Part shown: one piece after another, positions 1-9,715 of the stretch
Layout: each line of letters begins with the position of its first letter
Position numbering within the stretch: the first letter of the stretch is position 1
NCBI GenBank assembly: GCA_963697975.1
Contig: OY969111.1
Location: 1,612,001 to 1,676,000 of the forward strand
Source: QHXM01 sp963697975
Lineage (GTDB): Bacteria > Acidobacteriota > Blastocatellia > Pyrinomonadales > Pyrinomonadaceae
Length of the DNA: 64,000 bases
Reading direction: 5' to 3'
Notes under the pieces: generated by a model
Told to the model about the DNA's origin: nothing
The model's database searches: none
What the model saw: the letters and a program-made list of their open reading frames with translations, nothing else
Made by a program: the position numbers and the translations under genes

Positions 1-2454
1 TCATTTAACACCACGCTCTTGCTCAACACTTTCAAATTTCAGCCCTGCTTGAGCGTCGAAGACGTACAGGTAAACGAAGGCAATGCGGGAACGAGTAATC
101 TGGTCTTCACCGTGAATCTCTCGGCGTCTCAGAGCCAGCCGGTCAAGGTCAACTATTTCCTGAAAGAGAATACCGCTAAGAGTGGCTTGGATTATCAACT
201 GGTTTCCGGGAGGCTGGTCTTCGCTCCCGGGGTGACGCAGCAGACCATCACAGTCCCAATCGTCGGCGACGCGCTCGACGAATTTGACGAAGATTTTTCT
301 CTCTCGCTATCAAACCCGGCGAATGCTGCCATCAGTAAAGGGCAGGCCACAGGCACGATTTTGGACGATGACCCGGAGCCGACCATCTCGATTGATGATG
401 TGAGTTCGGCAGAGGGTAACTTCGGCGGCCTGAACAAAGCCGTTTTCAGTATCACCTTATCCGCCCCGAGCACCAAGCAGATCAGCATCTCGTACGTTAT
501 CGTTGAAGGCACGGCTTCAGCGTCCAACGACTATTACATCGCTGCATTCAACCCAATCGTTATCCCCGTCGGCACGACAAAGATCAATCTCTTTGTAGGG
601 TATAGCGGCGACACCACCTACGAGACGGATGAGACGTTCTTCGTCAACCTCAGTAATCCGGTGAACGCGACCATAGCTCGCGGGCAGGGCAAGGGGACAA
701 TCCTCAACGACGACCCTGTGCCAACCATCTCGATTGAGCATGGTTACAGCCAGGCCGAAGGGATTGTACCGAACTACGTCTCCTTCTATGTGAGATTGTC
801 GAATCCTTCATACCTGCCTATTAGCTTCAACTACTCGACCGCAGACGGGACCGCCGTTGCGGGCAGTGACTACGTGGCGGCCACAGGGACGTTAACCGTC
901 AATCCGGGTGAGACGAATCAGAGCGTTGACGTACTGGTCATAGACGACAATGTTGATGAAGTTAATGAGACCTTATTCGTCAATTTAAGCAATCCGGTAA
1001 ACGCGTCTATTACCACGGCTCAGGCTGAAGGCGCGATTTCTGATGACGATGGCCCGACGATTGCGATTAATGACGTGACGGTGACGGAAGGCAACGCCGG
1101 GACAGTTGATGCAATTTTCACTGTCACGCTGTCAGCCGCCAGCCCGCAGAACGTCTACGTCAATTATGTCACGTCCCCCATCACGGCGACCTCCAACATT
1201 GACTACCGGCGGTCCAATCTGGCTATGCTGACGATTCCGGCGGGAACAACGTCAAGCACAGTCACGATAAAAGTTATCGGCGACTCTCAGGTAGAGCCTG
1301 ACGAGACCTTCTATGTTCTTCTGTCAGAGCCTGTCAACGCGACGATAGGGGATGGGCAGGGCATCGGCACGATCATCAATGATGATTTTCCGCCGCTGCA
1401 ACTGAGCGCCAGCAGTTACACAGTAGGAGAATCAGGGGGGAGCGTCCAAGTCGTCGTCAATCGTAACGACAGCACATCAGCAGCGACGGTCAACTACGCT
1501 ACTTCCGACGCGTCAGGTCTGAACGCCTGCAACAGCGTCACCGCCATCGCTTCTTCGCGCTGCGACTACGCCACCTCCATCGGCACTCTGCGCTTTGCCG
1601 CCGGAGAGTCCTCCAAGACCATCTTCATTCCTATCGTTGATGACAACATCACTGACGGCAATGAGACCTTCAACATCACTCTGAGCAATCCCAGCGGAGC
1701 CACGCTGGGTTCAACCACCTCGGCAGTGGTGACGATCACGGATAATGCCAACACGGCAGGCAATCCGATCGATCAGGCTGAGTTCTTCATCCGTCAGCAT
1801 TACATCGATTTCTTAGGGAGAGAGCCTGAACCAGCGGGACTGGCAGGCTGGCTCAACGTCTACAACAACTGCGGCGGGAGCGTCCCACAGCCCTGCGACC
1901 GGATCGAGATCAGCAGTGCGTTTTTCCGCAGTGAGGAGTTTCAGACCCGTGCCTCCTTTGTCTACCGTTTCTACTCGGCGGTGGGCAAGATTCCACTGTA
2001 TGAGACCTTCATGCCTGACTTTGCGAAAGTCAGTGGCTTCCTCTCGGCACAGGAGTTAGAAGCCAACAAGGTGGCTTTCGTGCAGGAGTTCATGACGAGA
2101 AGTGATTACCAGACTTTGTACGGCTCGATCACAGGCAATGATGCGTATGTGACGGCGCTGTTGAATACACTGGGATTACCGAATCACGCGCGCAAGACGG
2201 AATGGATCAATTCCTTGAACGGTGGGACGACGAGAGCTGTGGTCTTGAGGTCAGTGACGGAGGACGGGCAGGTGTCACAGAAGTATTACAACGAGGCGTT
2301 TGTGATCATGCAGTACTTCGGGTATCTGAGGAGAAGTGCGGATATTTCGTATCAGCAATGGATAGCGTTGATGAACAGCAATGGAGGTGATTACCGGCAG
2401 ATGATTGATGGTTTCTTGAACTCTGCTGAGTATCGCAACCGGTTCGGGAACTAA
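1..2454 (+). CDS. Calx-beta repeat protein with C-terminal DUF4214 (5' end missing)
   Basis: The reading frame is already open at base 1 and encodes a beta-sandwich repeat immediately, so the true start and signal peptide lie outside the window. Five Calx-beta-type repeats of roughly 110 residues follow. Each contains the pattern VxEGN near its start, a DETF/NETF-like loop, and ends with a DDD/NDD acidic motif (about bases 370, 715, 1045, 1385, 1740). The last third (about 1765-2450) matches DUF4214, with the typical FIRQHYIDFLGREPE opening. Calx-beta modules bind calcium in other proteins, and DUF4214 often ends exported bacterial proteins. A secreted or surface adhesion-type role is inferred. 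No terminator is obvious before the convergent gene at 2529. Confidence 0.85.
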   Translation, partial: SFNTTLLLNTFKFQPCLSVEDVQVNEGNAGTSNLVFTVNLSASQSQPVKVNYFLKENTAKSGLDYQLVSGRLVFAPGVTQQTITVPIVGDALDEFDEDFSLSLSNPANAAISKGQATGTILDDDPEPTISIDDVSSAEGNFGGLNKAVFSITLSAPSTKQISISYVIVEGTASASNDYYIAAFNPIVIPVGTTKINLFVGYSGDTTYETDETFFVNLSNPVNATIARGQGKGTILNDDPVPTISIEHGYSQAEGIVPNYVSFYVRLSNPSYLPISFNYSTADGTAVAGSDYVAATGTLTVNPGETNQSVDVLVIDDNVDEVNETLFVNLSNPVNASITTAQAEGAISDDDGPTIAINDVTVTEGNAGTVDAIFTVTLSAASPQNVYVNYVTSPITATSNIDYRRSNLAMLTIPAGTTSSTVTIKVIGDSQVEPDETFYVLLSEPVNATIGDGQGIGTIINDDFPPLQLSASSYTVGESGGSVQVVVNRNDSTSAATVNYATSDASGLNACNSVTAIASSRCDYATSIGTLRFAAGESSKTIFIPIVDDNITDGNETFNITLSNPSGATLGSTTSAVVTITDNANTAGNPIDQAEFFIRQHYIDFLGREPEPAGLAGWLNVYNNCGGSVPQPCDRIEISSAFFRSEEFQTRASFVYRFYSAVGKIPLYETFMPDFAKVSGFLSAQELEANKVAFVQEFMTRSDYQTLYGSITGNDAYVTALLNTLGLPNHARKTEWINSLNGGTTRAVVLRSVTEDGQVSQKYYNEAFVIMQYFGYLRRSADISYQQWIALMNSNGGDYRQMIDGFLNSAEYRNRFGN

Positions 2455-2528
2455 GGTGATCCGCCGTTTTCGTTTTTGTTGTCAAATCGTGCCGAGCGCC
2501 TGTCCAAAACACAAAAAGTTAAAACCGC

Positions 2529-3326
2529 TCAGCTAGTCTTACCCGTCCGCCGTTTTGCAAGTCTCTTTTTTCGTCTGCCGGGGAGAGAGGCATTAAGCGC
2601 CGTTTCAATATGTGCGGCGATTATTTCAACAGCTTTCAGCCTGTCGGCCAGATTAAATTCGAACGGCTCCGGGGTTTGTTCGTAGTAACCGCTCGTGTTG
2701 ATTAATTGAAGCATCAGACGCAGCCTGTTTCGCTGAATAAAAACCGCTCCTGTTATGACTTTCCCGACGCCTAATTCCTTCCCAATGCTGATGGGATCAT
2801 AACTATCCTCAAGCGTCGAGAGATTCAGTTCCGCATGACGGACGCTGAGGGTTGGATTAAGGGTCAAGCGTCGAATCAAGGCGTCTCTGATTTCAAACTC
2901 AAGGTCAACAGTCATCCTACCTTTATGGCTCTGCCTGAAGGGGAGTACGGTGAGAGTAATCCGCTGCCCTTCTTCCGCAACGCCTGCGACAAAGCGAAAG
3001 CCTTTGCCTTTTTCACTGGCGATGTAATTCGTTTCAGCACCATCCGCCCTTTTCAATTCTGTGCGCAGCAAGGAGATTTGTTGATCAAGCGCGTTCTCTT
3101 CCGATGGAGTAATCATACCCCTTTTAGATTCGGGCCAGAGTAATCCCCTGATCTCTTCTCTGGAGACGAGTTGTCCGGGATGGCGCAGGAAAAACTCCAG
3201 AAGCAATAAACTCATCCTCTTCAGCCGGGCGGGCTGTGGGTGGCCGTCTCGAAGCAGGGATTTTTCATCTTTATCGTAACGGAATGGGCCGAAACGATAG
3301 ACGTGGTGAGAGTCTGAAGTGGGCAT
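2529..3326 (-). CDS. ToxR/OmpR-type winged-helix regulator with TolB-like C-terminal domain
   Basis: Residues about 10-110 form a Trans_reg_C winged helix: an FGPFRYD opening, the LLLLEFFLRHPGQLVSREE helix region, and the GKGFRF wing strand near residue 110. Residues about 125-235 resemble the TolB-N/CadC-type alpha-beta module, with ITLTVLPF followed by a region that includes IGKELGVGKVITG. No transmembrane helix is visible, unlike CadC, so it is probably cytoplasmic. The C-terminal tail is very basic. This architecture is common in Acidobacteriota. The signal and targets are unknown. It is convergent with the Calx-beta gene and divergent from the degraded region before the S8 peptidase. Confidence 0.8.
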   Translation of the reverse strand: MPTSDSHHVYRFGPFRYDKDEKSLLRDGHPQPARLKRMSLLLLEFFLRHPGQLVSREEIRGLLWPESKRGMITPSEENALDQQISLLRTELKRADGAETNYIASEKGKGFRFVAGVAEEGQRITLTVLPFRQSHKGRMTVDLEFEIRDALIRRLTLNPTLSVRHAELNLSTLEDSYDPISIGKELGVGKVITGAVFIQRNRLRLMLQLINTSGYYEQTPEPFEFNLADRLKAVEIIAAHIETALNASLPGRRKKRLAKRRTGKTS

Positions 3327-3450
3327 TGAGGTATCCCCGGTTTTGGGTGATGGACGAGCATGTGAGTACTTCCCTTTGTGAAGAAATAATTCAGGAAGAT
3401 TTCACGATCGGGATAGGCAGCTTTGAGAAATCTTCCTGTATAATAGCTAG

Positions 3451-3930
3451 CGAACTGATTGTCAGTACAGAGTTATTTCCAGCAAAGATCGCACTGGTTC
3501 AGCCTCAACTCGTCCTATCTATCGCGAACCAAATATTGCGGTCAAGCTTTTTCATCAAGAGTTCCCCCATGCTGAAGATACAATCCGCCCGCCGCCGGGT
3601 AGTTCATTCGCTTATCCATACTAGAGCGCTCACATTCTCCGGCAGCGCCGCCATCTTAGCACTGAGCTTAAGGCGTCAACCTCTCAACTCAATAATTTGC
3701 AGGCCAATCTCTAATACCATAAACGGAGACAGGGCGGCTATAGCTCAGCTTGATGCTCAATAAAACAGGTATATGCAATATATCTTCACTACACCGGAAT
3801 GAGGCATTCTTGAAATCGTATAGGTAGTTGAGTTCGGAGAGCAAAGCGGAACATTAGATAACCAACCGCGCCTGTTTGACTACGAAAAGATCACGCCCGG
3901 TGACTACTTTGCCAGGAGAGAATTCCTATG
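3451..3930 (+). pseudogene. Degraded coding region upstream of the S8 peptidase
   Basis: No intact gene fills 3327-3927, but protein-like stretches appear in changing frames on the plus strand. One frame reads from about 3451 to a TAG at 3619 and includes a proline-rich segment. The same frame then gives a coiled-coil-like stretch (STELKASTSQLNNLQANL) at about 3660-3714. The next frame continues with NGDRAAIAQLDAQ to a TAA at 3761. A final open stretch at 3824-3930 ends GDYFARREFL and its TGA overlaps the ATG of the peptidase (ATGA), as in translationally coupled genes. I read this as a decayed gene or leftover gene tail. The family is not recognised. A TATAAT box lies at 3439-3444 without a convincing -35. 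Confidence 0.35.
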
Positions 3931-6900
3931 AGAAGGCTAATAATTGCTTTAATCATTTGCTCTTTGGGCACGCTATTAACCCTGACAGGACATACCCAGT
4001 CGCAAGGTAAGCTTCCTCAAACGACAAGCCCTGAATCAACAAAATCTGAGGCACTCAAATCGGCTCAGCGACAAGACAACACGTGGAACTTGCAGAAGTT
4101 CTTCGAGATGGATAACCCGCGTGACGCTGCTAAAGCACTTAATGATCACTTGCAGAAATACGGCATATCGCCGGATGCACGCGACTCATCTGAGGCCACG
4201 CAGGATACTAATACTCCATCGAAGAAGATCCTTTCCGAAGCAACTAAACCACTGGTACATGCCTTTAACGGTGTGGAGTTTGTTCCCGCGCCTGGTGTAG
4301 AGACCGCATTAACCCGGCGCGCTAACCGTTTGACAGCCGACGCAAAGAGTGAAGAGAGAATCGTTTGCATTCTTCAAACTCAAGGTGAGATCACAATGAG
4401 GGATGTCATCGAATTACTCGACGCGGACGTAAAAGTATATGAACCAACAGGGCGAAAAGCGCTCATCGTCAGGTTGCCCGCATCATCCCTCTCTTTTCTC
4501 ACGTCACGCCCTTATGTTCGCTGGATTGGTGAATATAAGCCTGAGTATAAGTATGCGCCGATTCCTTCGCAGAGTAGAAAAGCTGGAGCTTTCATCTATC
4601 CGCTTGGAGGCGACAGACCTGAATACCGTGCTGACCTGACTAACCTCGGTGTTCCCATTCGAAGCTACGATACGAGCGCGCGTTTCTATGAAGTTGTCCT
4701 GGATGCTTCAAGGTTCAAAGAGCTTGCGGAAAAACTATGGTGGGTCAAGGGAATCGCTAAAGAGCCTGAAGATACTCTGCATGGACTGAATTATGAGCCA
4801 GATGATAGTAGAGAATTGATCGGCGCATTTATAACCTCATACACTGGTGCTGGAAGCCGCATCGGTGTGCGGGATAGTGGTATTTGGCCCGGTAATAGCC
4901 TTGATTTTCCCAGCGGCTCATTTATCTCACTAGGCGGCTGGAGTGATTCAGTGGGGCATGGGACGCATGTTAGTGGAATCATTGCCGCCAGAGGAGGCAG
5001 AAATATTGAAGGATTTTACGATGCTAAAGGTGTAGCGCCTGCTGCAAATATATATATGGTTTCAGGTGTTGGCGGCTCTGGAGGTAACTACTCTTTCTCG
5101 ACTGCATTTCAATTCTTTTCAGATAATCAGGTTCAAATATCAAACCATTCCTGGGGATACACTAACAATTACGACTATGACAGCAACACCGCGACCATTG
5201 ACGGATATGCAGATAATAGAGATATGGTCATAGTTTTTTCTGCGGGCAATAATTATGACGCATACACTATCGGGAATCCTGGAACAGGGAAAGATGTCAT
5301 CACGGTTGGTGCGGTTAATTACGTTACCGCCGGTACTGACGAGATAGGAAGACGCGCGGTTTATTCCAGTCAAGGTCCGACAACTGAAGACTCCAGACTG
5401 AAGCCCGACTTAGTCGCCTCAGGTGGGGGCGATAGTTATGAGCAGGGCGTGGTCTCAACAAACTCTAATCCGTGGAATTTCGGAGGCTCTTTGCACGGTA
5501 ATGTTGACGGCGCTTATACCTTTCCTGAATGGCCCACGAATGATTACTATTTGCGCCTTAGCGGAACCAGCATGGCCGCGCCTCATGTGACGGGTGTTTG
5601 CGCCAAGATGAAGGAATGGAAAGCCGATTTTCACTCGGAACTTTTCAAGGCGCTTTTAATCGACACGACCCTCCCAATTAAAGATAACTCGACAGATGCT
5701 CTTGCCGGTTATGCAACGACTCAGGCCGGTTACGGGCTGGTGAATGCTCTCTCGGTCACAAGCTACTATCCCGGCGAGGAGGAGCTACTTTTATTAGGCG
5801 AAGGATATGTAACAGAACAGTCTAAAACACAGGATTGGTCAATCACCGTGCCTGCCGGGGCACAGAAACTAAGCGTCACGTTTGCTTATAATGATGAAGA
5901 AGGCGAGCTTAGCAATGGAATAGCTATTAAAGACGATTTGGACTTATACCTGATTTCGCCTGGAGGAACGCAATATATTGCCTATCAGCACAAGGCCGCT
6001 GGCGTGGTAGGGGAATCTCCCTTAGAAAAAATGGTCATCACGAATCCGTCGAGCGGCACTTGGACTATCCGAATCAAATTTTTCAACTCACCCGGTTTTG
6101 GCGATCCGTTCGTGTTCGCCGAACAGGTCTATGGCGTGGTGGCACACGCCATCTACAAGACACCAGCTCTCAGCCTTTCTGTTCCCCAGACCACCATCAA
6201 CGTTACTCCAGGTCAGAGCTTCACTGTACAGCCAACCATTACAAATACAGGCGGCTATGTGGCGGCTGGAATAACAGCCCGAATAAACGGTTCGTCCTCC
6301 TTTGGAGGAAACATCAATCAAAGCCTGTACGTTGGCAATTTGTCGTATCAGAACGCCGCAATATCTCCAGCTATAAATCTTGTCGCGCCATCTTCTTCGG
6401 GGACTTATACGCTAACGGTTATGGCTGATGGGATTAATAAAGGCTTCGATAATTCCTCATATCCCAAGACTGCTCAAATTACGGTTAACGTTCAACAACC
6501 AGCCGGTCTAAGCATAAATAACGTGACTCCGAAGGCGGGACGCGTCTCTGGCGGCCAGCAGATCAAACTGAGCGGGTCATTCACCAATCTATCTACGGTT
6601 ACTGTAGGCGGCGTCAGCGCTTCCTGGAGTTACAGCAACGGCACAATTGAAATCACGGTGACGACTCCGCCTCACGCTGCCGGGGCCGTCAGTATCGTCC
6701 TGACGCCTACGTCAGGCAGCACTCTTACCAAGAGTAACGCTTTCGCTTATCTGCCGACTGTCTTTACCGACAACACGCTTGTCGCGGGCGTCACGATGTC
6801 TAAGGCGCAGCACGTCATCGAGCTACGGCAGGCCGTAGATGCTCTCCGCGCTGTCGCAGGGTTAGCGCCCGCGACGTGGACGGACGCATCACTCGTATCG

Positions 6901-7080
6901 ACAAGTACCATAATCAAGGCGGTTCACATTCAGGAACTGCGCTCGTATTTAGAGCAGGCCGCCGGGTTACTCGGCTATCCGAGCCAGTCGTACACCGATC
7001 CGTCTTTAACCGTCGGCAACCTGATTAAACGACTGCACATAGAGGAATTGCGCCAGCGGCTCAGAAATATCGCCGGTTGA
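3928..7080 (+). CDS. Secreted subtilisin-like serine peptidase (S8) with TIG domain
   Basis: A signal peptide occupies residues 1-24, ending near GHTQSQ. A propeptide-like region follows to about residue 300. The catalytic triad is visible: Asp316 in GVRDSGIW, His344 in GHGTHVSG and Ser548 in SGTSMAAPHVTG. After the protease domain there is a P/PPC-like beta domain (about 625-735, with DDLDLYLISP), a CARDB-like segment (about 745-860), an IPT/TIG domain (about 865-950), and a C-terminal helical repeat with AQHVIELRQAVDALR, VHIQELR and LHIEELRQRLR. That ending is frequent in exported Acidobacteriota proteins and may be a sorting or attachment module. It is predicted to be exported and proteolytic; the substrate is unknown. 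SD-like AGGAGA precedes the ATG by about 8 nt. Confidence 0.9.
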   Translation: MRRLIIALIICSLGTLLTLTGHTQSQGKLPQTTSPESTKSEALKSAQRQDNTWNLQKFFEMDNPRDAAKALNDHLQKYGISPDARDSSEATQDTNTPSKKILSEATKPLVHAFNGVEFVPAPGVETALTRRANRLTADAKSEERIVCILQTQGEITMRDVIELLDADVKVYEPTGRKALIVRLPASSLSFLTSRPYVRWIGEYKPEYKYAPIPSQSRKAGAFIYPLGGDRPEYRADLTNLGVPIRSYDTSARFYEVVLDASRFKELAEKLWWVKGIAKEPEDTLHGLNYEPDDSRELIGAFITSYTGAGSRIGVRDSGIWPGNSLDFPSGSFISLGGWSDSVGHGTHVSGIIAARGGRNIEGFYDAKGVAPAANIYMVSGVGGSGGNYSFSTAFQFFSDNQVQISNHSWGYTNNYDYDSNTATIDGYADNRDMVIVFSAGNNYDAYTIGNPGTGKDVITVGAVNYVTAGTDEIGRRAVYSSQGPTTEDSRLKPDLVASGGGDSYEQGVVSTNSNPWNFGGSLHGNVDGAYTFPEWPTNDYYLRLSGTSMAAPHVTGVCAKMKEWKADFHSELFKALLIDTTLPIKDNSTDALAGYATTQAGYGLVNALSVTSYYPGEEELLLLGEGYVTEQSKTQDWSITVPAGAQKLSVTFAYNDEEGELSNGIAIKDDLDLYLISPGGTQYIAYQHKAAGVVGESPLEKMVITNPSSGTWTIRIKFFNSPGFGDPFVFAEQVYGVVAHAIYKTPALSLSVPQTTINVTPGQSFTVQPTITNTGGYVAAGITARINGSSSFGGNINQSLYVGNLSYQNAAISPAINLVAPSSSGTYTLTVMADGINKGFDNSSYPKTAQITVNVQQPAGLSINNVTPKAGRVSGGQQIKLSGSFTNLSTVTVGGVSASWSYSNGTIEITVTTPPHAAGAVSIVLTPTSGSTLTKSNAFAYLPTVFTDNTLVAGVTMSKAQHVIELRQAVDALRAVAGLAPATWTDASLVSTSTIIKAVHIQELRSYLEQAAGLLGYPSQSYTDPSLTVGNLIKRLHIEELRQRLRNIAG

Positions 7081-7130
7081 TTTGCCCGCAGCCTTCCGGC
7101 CAGTTAACCGCTCTTTCGACAGCGCACGTT

Positions 7131-7150
7131 TGCTGCCTCTTGCGGCAGCA
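7131..7150 (+). terminator. Short GC stem-loop after the S8 peptidase
   Basis: TGCTGCC and GGCAGCA form a 7-bp stem with a 6-nt loop 50 nt after the peptidase stop. No T-run follows, so intrinsic termination is uncertain. Confidence 0.25.
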
Positions 7151-7299
7151 GTTGAGACATAAAGGAGAACCTCATGACTGAGATAAGAATTTTCACGCCT
7201 CGTATTCGCACGAGCCTATACGTTTTTGCAGAACATCAACCCAGTTTTCCACGAGTCACTCTGCGCTCACGTTGCCTGGGTCTGAGGAGGAGAACCCTA

Positions 7300-8799
7300 A
7301 TGTCTATAATTATTCGAACCGTCTTCACCCTTTCGCTTTCTCTCTTACTCTTCGGCGCAGCCTTAGCTCAAACACCCGTCCAGACACGACCAACTACAGA
7401 AACACAACCACCGAATATTCAAAGACCGACGCCGGTCGTGACAGCCACGGCTGGCAACCATCAGGTACGCTACGTCGCGGTGGGTGAAGTCCACCACACA
7501 CGTCTGCAAGTCTTCTCTTCTGATGGAACAGAGGTCTTCGATTCTGACTTCCGTTTAGGCAATCTCATCGACTGGCAGTTAAGGGATCAGCAAGGCTTGC
7601 CTTTGACAGATGGCTCTTATCTCTTTCTCGTCACGGTCAAAGACTTCTCCGCTCGGCTGACGCAGAAGTACGGCATCGCCGTTCTGGGAACAGAGCAAGT
7701 ATATCTGGAGCAGACCAACCGCGAGGCACTGCCACAAGCTCAGGCCACTGCTTTGGAATCCGGCAGACAAGCAGAAGTTCTCTCACCTGTGGATCGCATT
7801 GGCGCAGCCAGCCTGAATCGCACAAACACTATCGCTGCGAGCGATGGCAACCCCACTTCGGTTACTCAACCGACGGGCATAGTTGAAAACATTGGAGTGC
7901 CACCGGGCGGAGCTAATATCGCTGGCACTGGCTCGACAAACAAGATCGCCAAGTGGACAGACAACGCCGGGACTCTGGGCGACTCTGCCATCACAGAGAC
8001 GGGCGGGCTAACAGTCTTCGGGCAGGCCGCGCCGCTGTTTCCCTCTGCCCCGTCCTTTCACGTCGTCGAGATCGCTGCGCCGGGGGCGAAGTCGCCGCTC
8101 GTGCTGGCCGGAGGCAGCGGGGTGATGGAGTTCTGGAAGGAGTTGGGAGGGGGAACCGGTGCGATCACCCGCGCGGTCGGATTCGGGATGGCGAAGCCCG
8201 GCACCGTGGCGTCGGATGACATGGTCTTCTCGACCTTTGCGTCAGGCAGCACTTGGTTCGAGAGAATGAGAATTACCAATACAGGCAATGTCGGCATCGG
8301 GACAGCCACTCCGGTGTCGCGGTTGACGGTGGCAGGTGACATTAGCGTTACAGGTAATGCAATCATCTCAGGAAACATCGCGGCTAAGTATCAAGACCTC
8401 GCCGAGTGGGTTCCTTCCCGCCATCATATTGTTGCCGGGACTGTCGTGATTCTGGACGTGACCCTGAACAACGCGGTGACCCCTTCCTATCGTTCCTATG
8501 ATACTCACATCGCGGGAGTCGTTTCGGCACAGCCCGGCGTGATTCTGGGGGAAGGCGGCGACGGGAAAGTGTTGGTCGCGACGACAGGGCGGGTGAAGGT
8601 GAAGGTTGATGCCAGCAGGCATCGGATTAAGATCGGCGATTTGCTCGTCACCAGCGGCAAGCCCGGCGTGGCGATGAGGTCACGCCCCCTCAAGGTGGGC
8701 CGCACACGAATTCACCGACCGGGCACAATTATCGGGAAGGCATTAGAACCTCTGGCAAAAGGTGAAGGCGAGATATTGGTTCTCCTCAGCCTTCAATAA
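7300..8799 (+). CDS. Secreted protein with tail-fibre-like region
   Basis: The chosen ATG at 7300 follows a strong GAGGAGGAGAA site and begins a clean signal peptide (SIIIRTVFTLSLSLLLFGAALAQ). An in-frame ATG at 7174 also has a good AAAGGAG site and would add 42 residues before the signal peptide. Residues about 50-140 form a beta-rich domain of the type used for extracellular presentation (DGSYLFLVTV). The middle carries the phrases NKIAKWTDNAGTLGDS and NVGIGTATPVSRLTVAGD, typical of phage-tail-fibre and trimeric-adhesin-like bacterial proteins. The C-terminal about 140 residues are beta-rich with GDLLVTSGKPGVA and GEGEILVLLSLQ. A surface or exported structural role is inferred; no enzyme motif is seen. 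Confidence 0.75.
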   Translation: MSIIIRTVFTLSLSLLLFGAALAQTPVQTRPTTETQPPNIQRPTPVVTATAGNHQVRYVAVGEVHHTRLQVFSSDGTEVFDSDFRLGNLIDWQLRDQQGLPLTDGSYLFLVTVKDFSARLTQKYGIAVLGTEQVYLEQTNREALPQAQATALESGRQAEVLSPVDRIGAASLNRTNTIAASDGNPTSVTQPTGIVENIGVPPGGANIAGTGSTNKIAKWTDNAGTLGDSAITETGGLTVFGQAAPLFPSAPSFHVVEIAAPGAKSPLVLAGGSGVMEFWKELGGGTGAITRAVGFGMAKPGTVASDDMVFSTFASGSTWFERMRITNTGNVGIGTATPVSRLTVAGDISVTGNAIISGNIAAKYQDLAEWVPSRHHIVAGTVVILDVTLNNAVTPSYRSYDTHIAGVVSAQPGVILGEGGDGKVLVATTGRVKVKVDASRHRIKIGDLLVTSGKPGVAMRSRPLKVGRTRIHRPGTIIGKALEPLAKGEGEILVLLSLQ

Positions 8800-8818
8800 A
8801 CATTCGTGAGATTTTAAG

Positions 8819-8849
8819 AAACGGCGGGTTTGCGCGCCTGCCGTTTTTC
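8819..8849 (+). terminator. Rho-independent terminator
   Basis: AAACGGC-GG pairs with CC-GCCGTTT around an 8-nt loop, followed by TTTTTCTTT, 20 nt after the stop of the secreted protein gene. Confidence 0.8.
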
Positions 8850-8984
8850 TTTGCCTTTACTACAGCAAACAGCGACGCGCGCGACCGCCGCTCCTCACAC
8901 GGCGGCTTCCGAGAACAGACTGGCACCATGACTGGCCATTACCGGCAGTCAAGCAGATTAACCAGACCGTCGAGGCTATTCGGA

Positions 8985-9245
8985 CTAATTGTCGGGGCAG
9001 ATGCCCGTGTCAACACAATTCGCTTGCTGACAAGCATCTCGCTCGGCAAAGCATTGCTCCTGGCATTCGTTATCGCAGGGCGAATTTACCATCATGCACT
9101 CCTGATAAACCCCATTACAGCGAAACGTACATTGGACACACTGCGGCCCTATCTTGCCAGCATGTGGAGATGTCCCAGGCAAGGCCATGACCACCAGGAT
9201 CATAACTAACACCAGAAACAGGCGAAGACCAAAACTTTTAGTCAT
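8985..9245 (-). CDS. Small secreted cysteine-rich protein
   Basis: The ATG at 9245 is preceded by GGAGGAG at a good distance, which favours it over a longer form starting at 9284. The 86-residue product has a signal peptide (KSFGLRLFLVLVMILVVMA) and then a mature part of about 60 residues rich in cysteines, in patterns such as CVQCTFRC and CDNECQEQC. The cysteines suggest several disulfides or metal binding outside the cytoplasm. The family is not recognised. Confidence 0.65.
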   Translation of the reverse strand: MTKSFGLRLFLVLVMILVVMALPGTSPHAGKIGPQCVQCTFRCNGVYQECMMVNSPCDNECQEQCFAERDACQQANCVDTGICPDN

Positions 9246-9715
9246 TTTTCTCCTCCAATCAGAGTCAAGGAATGGTCGAATCAAAGCTAACTGGTAGAGC
9301 CTATCGCAAATTACACTACTACGCTGCTTAAAGATTAGACGCCCGGCACGGTCAGCGGTTACGTGAGGCTAACGAGGGTCAGGATGTAGGCTCCCGTCAG
9401 CAGGTATACAAGAGGAGAGACAAGCGCACGATATTCCCATCAAAGAGTGAATGTCAATAGTTAAGCCGGGAAGAGACCACTTCGCCTTGCTCCGTTAAAG
9501 TGTGTGTCAATGGTAATAATATATCTATCAAATTTGATGGTAGCCCTTTTCATTTCGGGACTCCTTCATTGTAAGAAGTCAGCCAATAACCCCTTGCTGT
9601 CCCATAATCTAATATTCCATCATGGCTAACTAATAGTGTCTTTCCCCTGCGACATTTCCCTCTGCTACAATGCGAATCTTTCCATTCAACTTCGAGGGAA
9701 TACCAGGACGTATCA
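9246..9715. other. Long intergenic region between the cysteine-rich gene and mntP
   Basis: About 470 nt without a supported gene. I looked for the manganese-sensing yybP-ykoY riboswitch that often precedes mntP and could not recognise its conserved core. The only clear structure is the palindrome at 9527-9538. Confidence 0.5.
9527..9538. promoter_or_regulatory. Perfect 12-bp palindrome upstream of mntP
   Basis: ATCAAATTTGAT is perfectly self-complementary and lies in an AT-rich stretch about 180 nt before the mntP start. It could be a repressor or metalloregulator operator, but the distance is large and no regulator is known. Confidence 0.3.

Noticed and set aside
3236..3763. 175-codon plus-strand frame
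   Set aside because: It overlaps the start of the ToxR-like gene on the other strand, has poor composition, and only short pieces look protein-like, in more than one frame.
9246..9715. yybP-ykoY manganese riboswitch before mntP
   Set aside because: The location fits, but I could not find its conserved core in either strand of the region.
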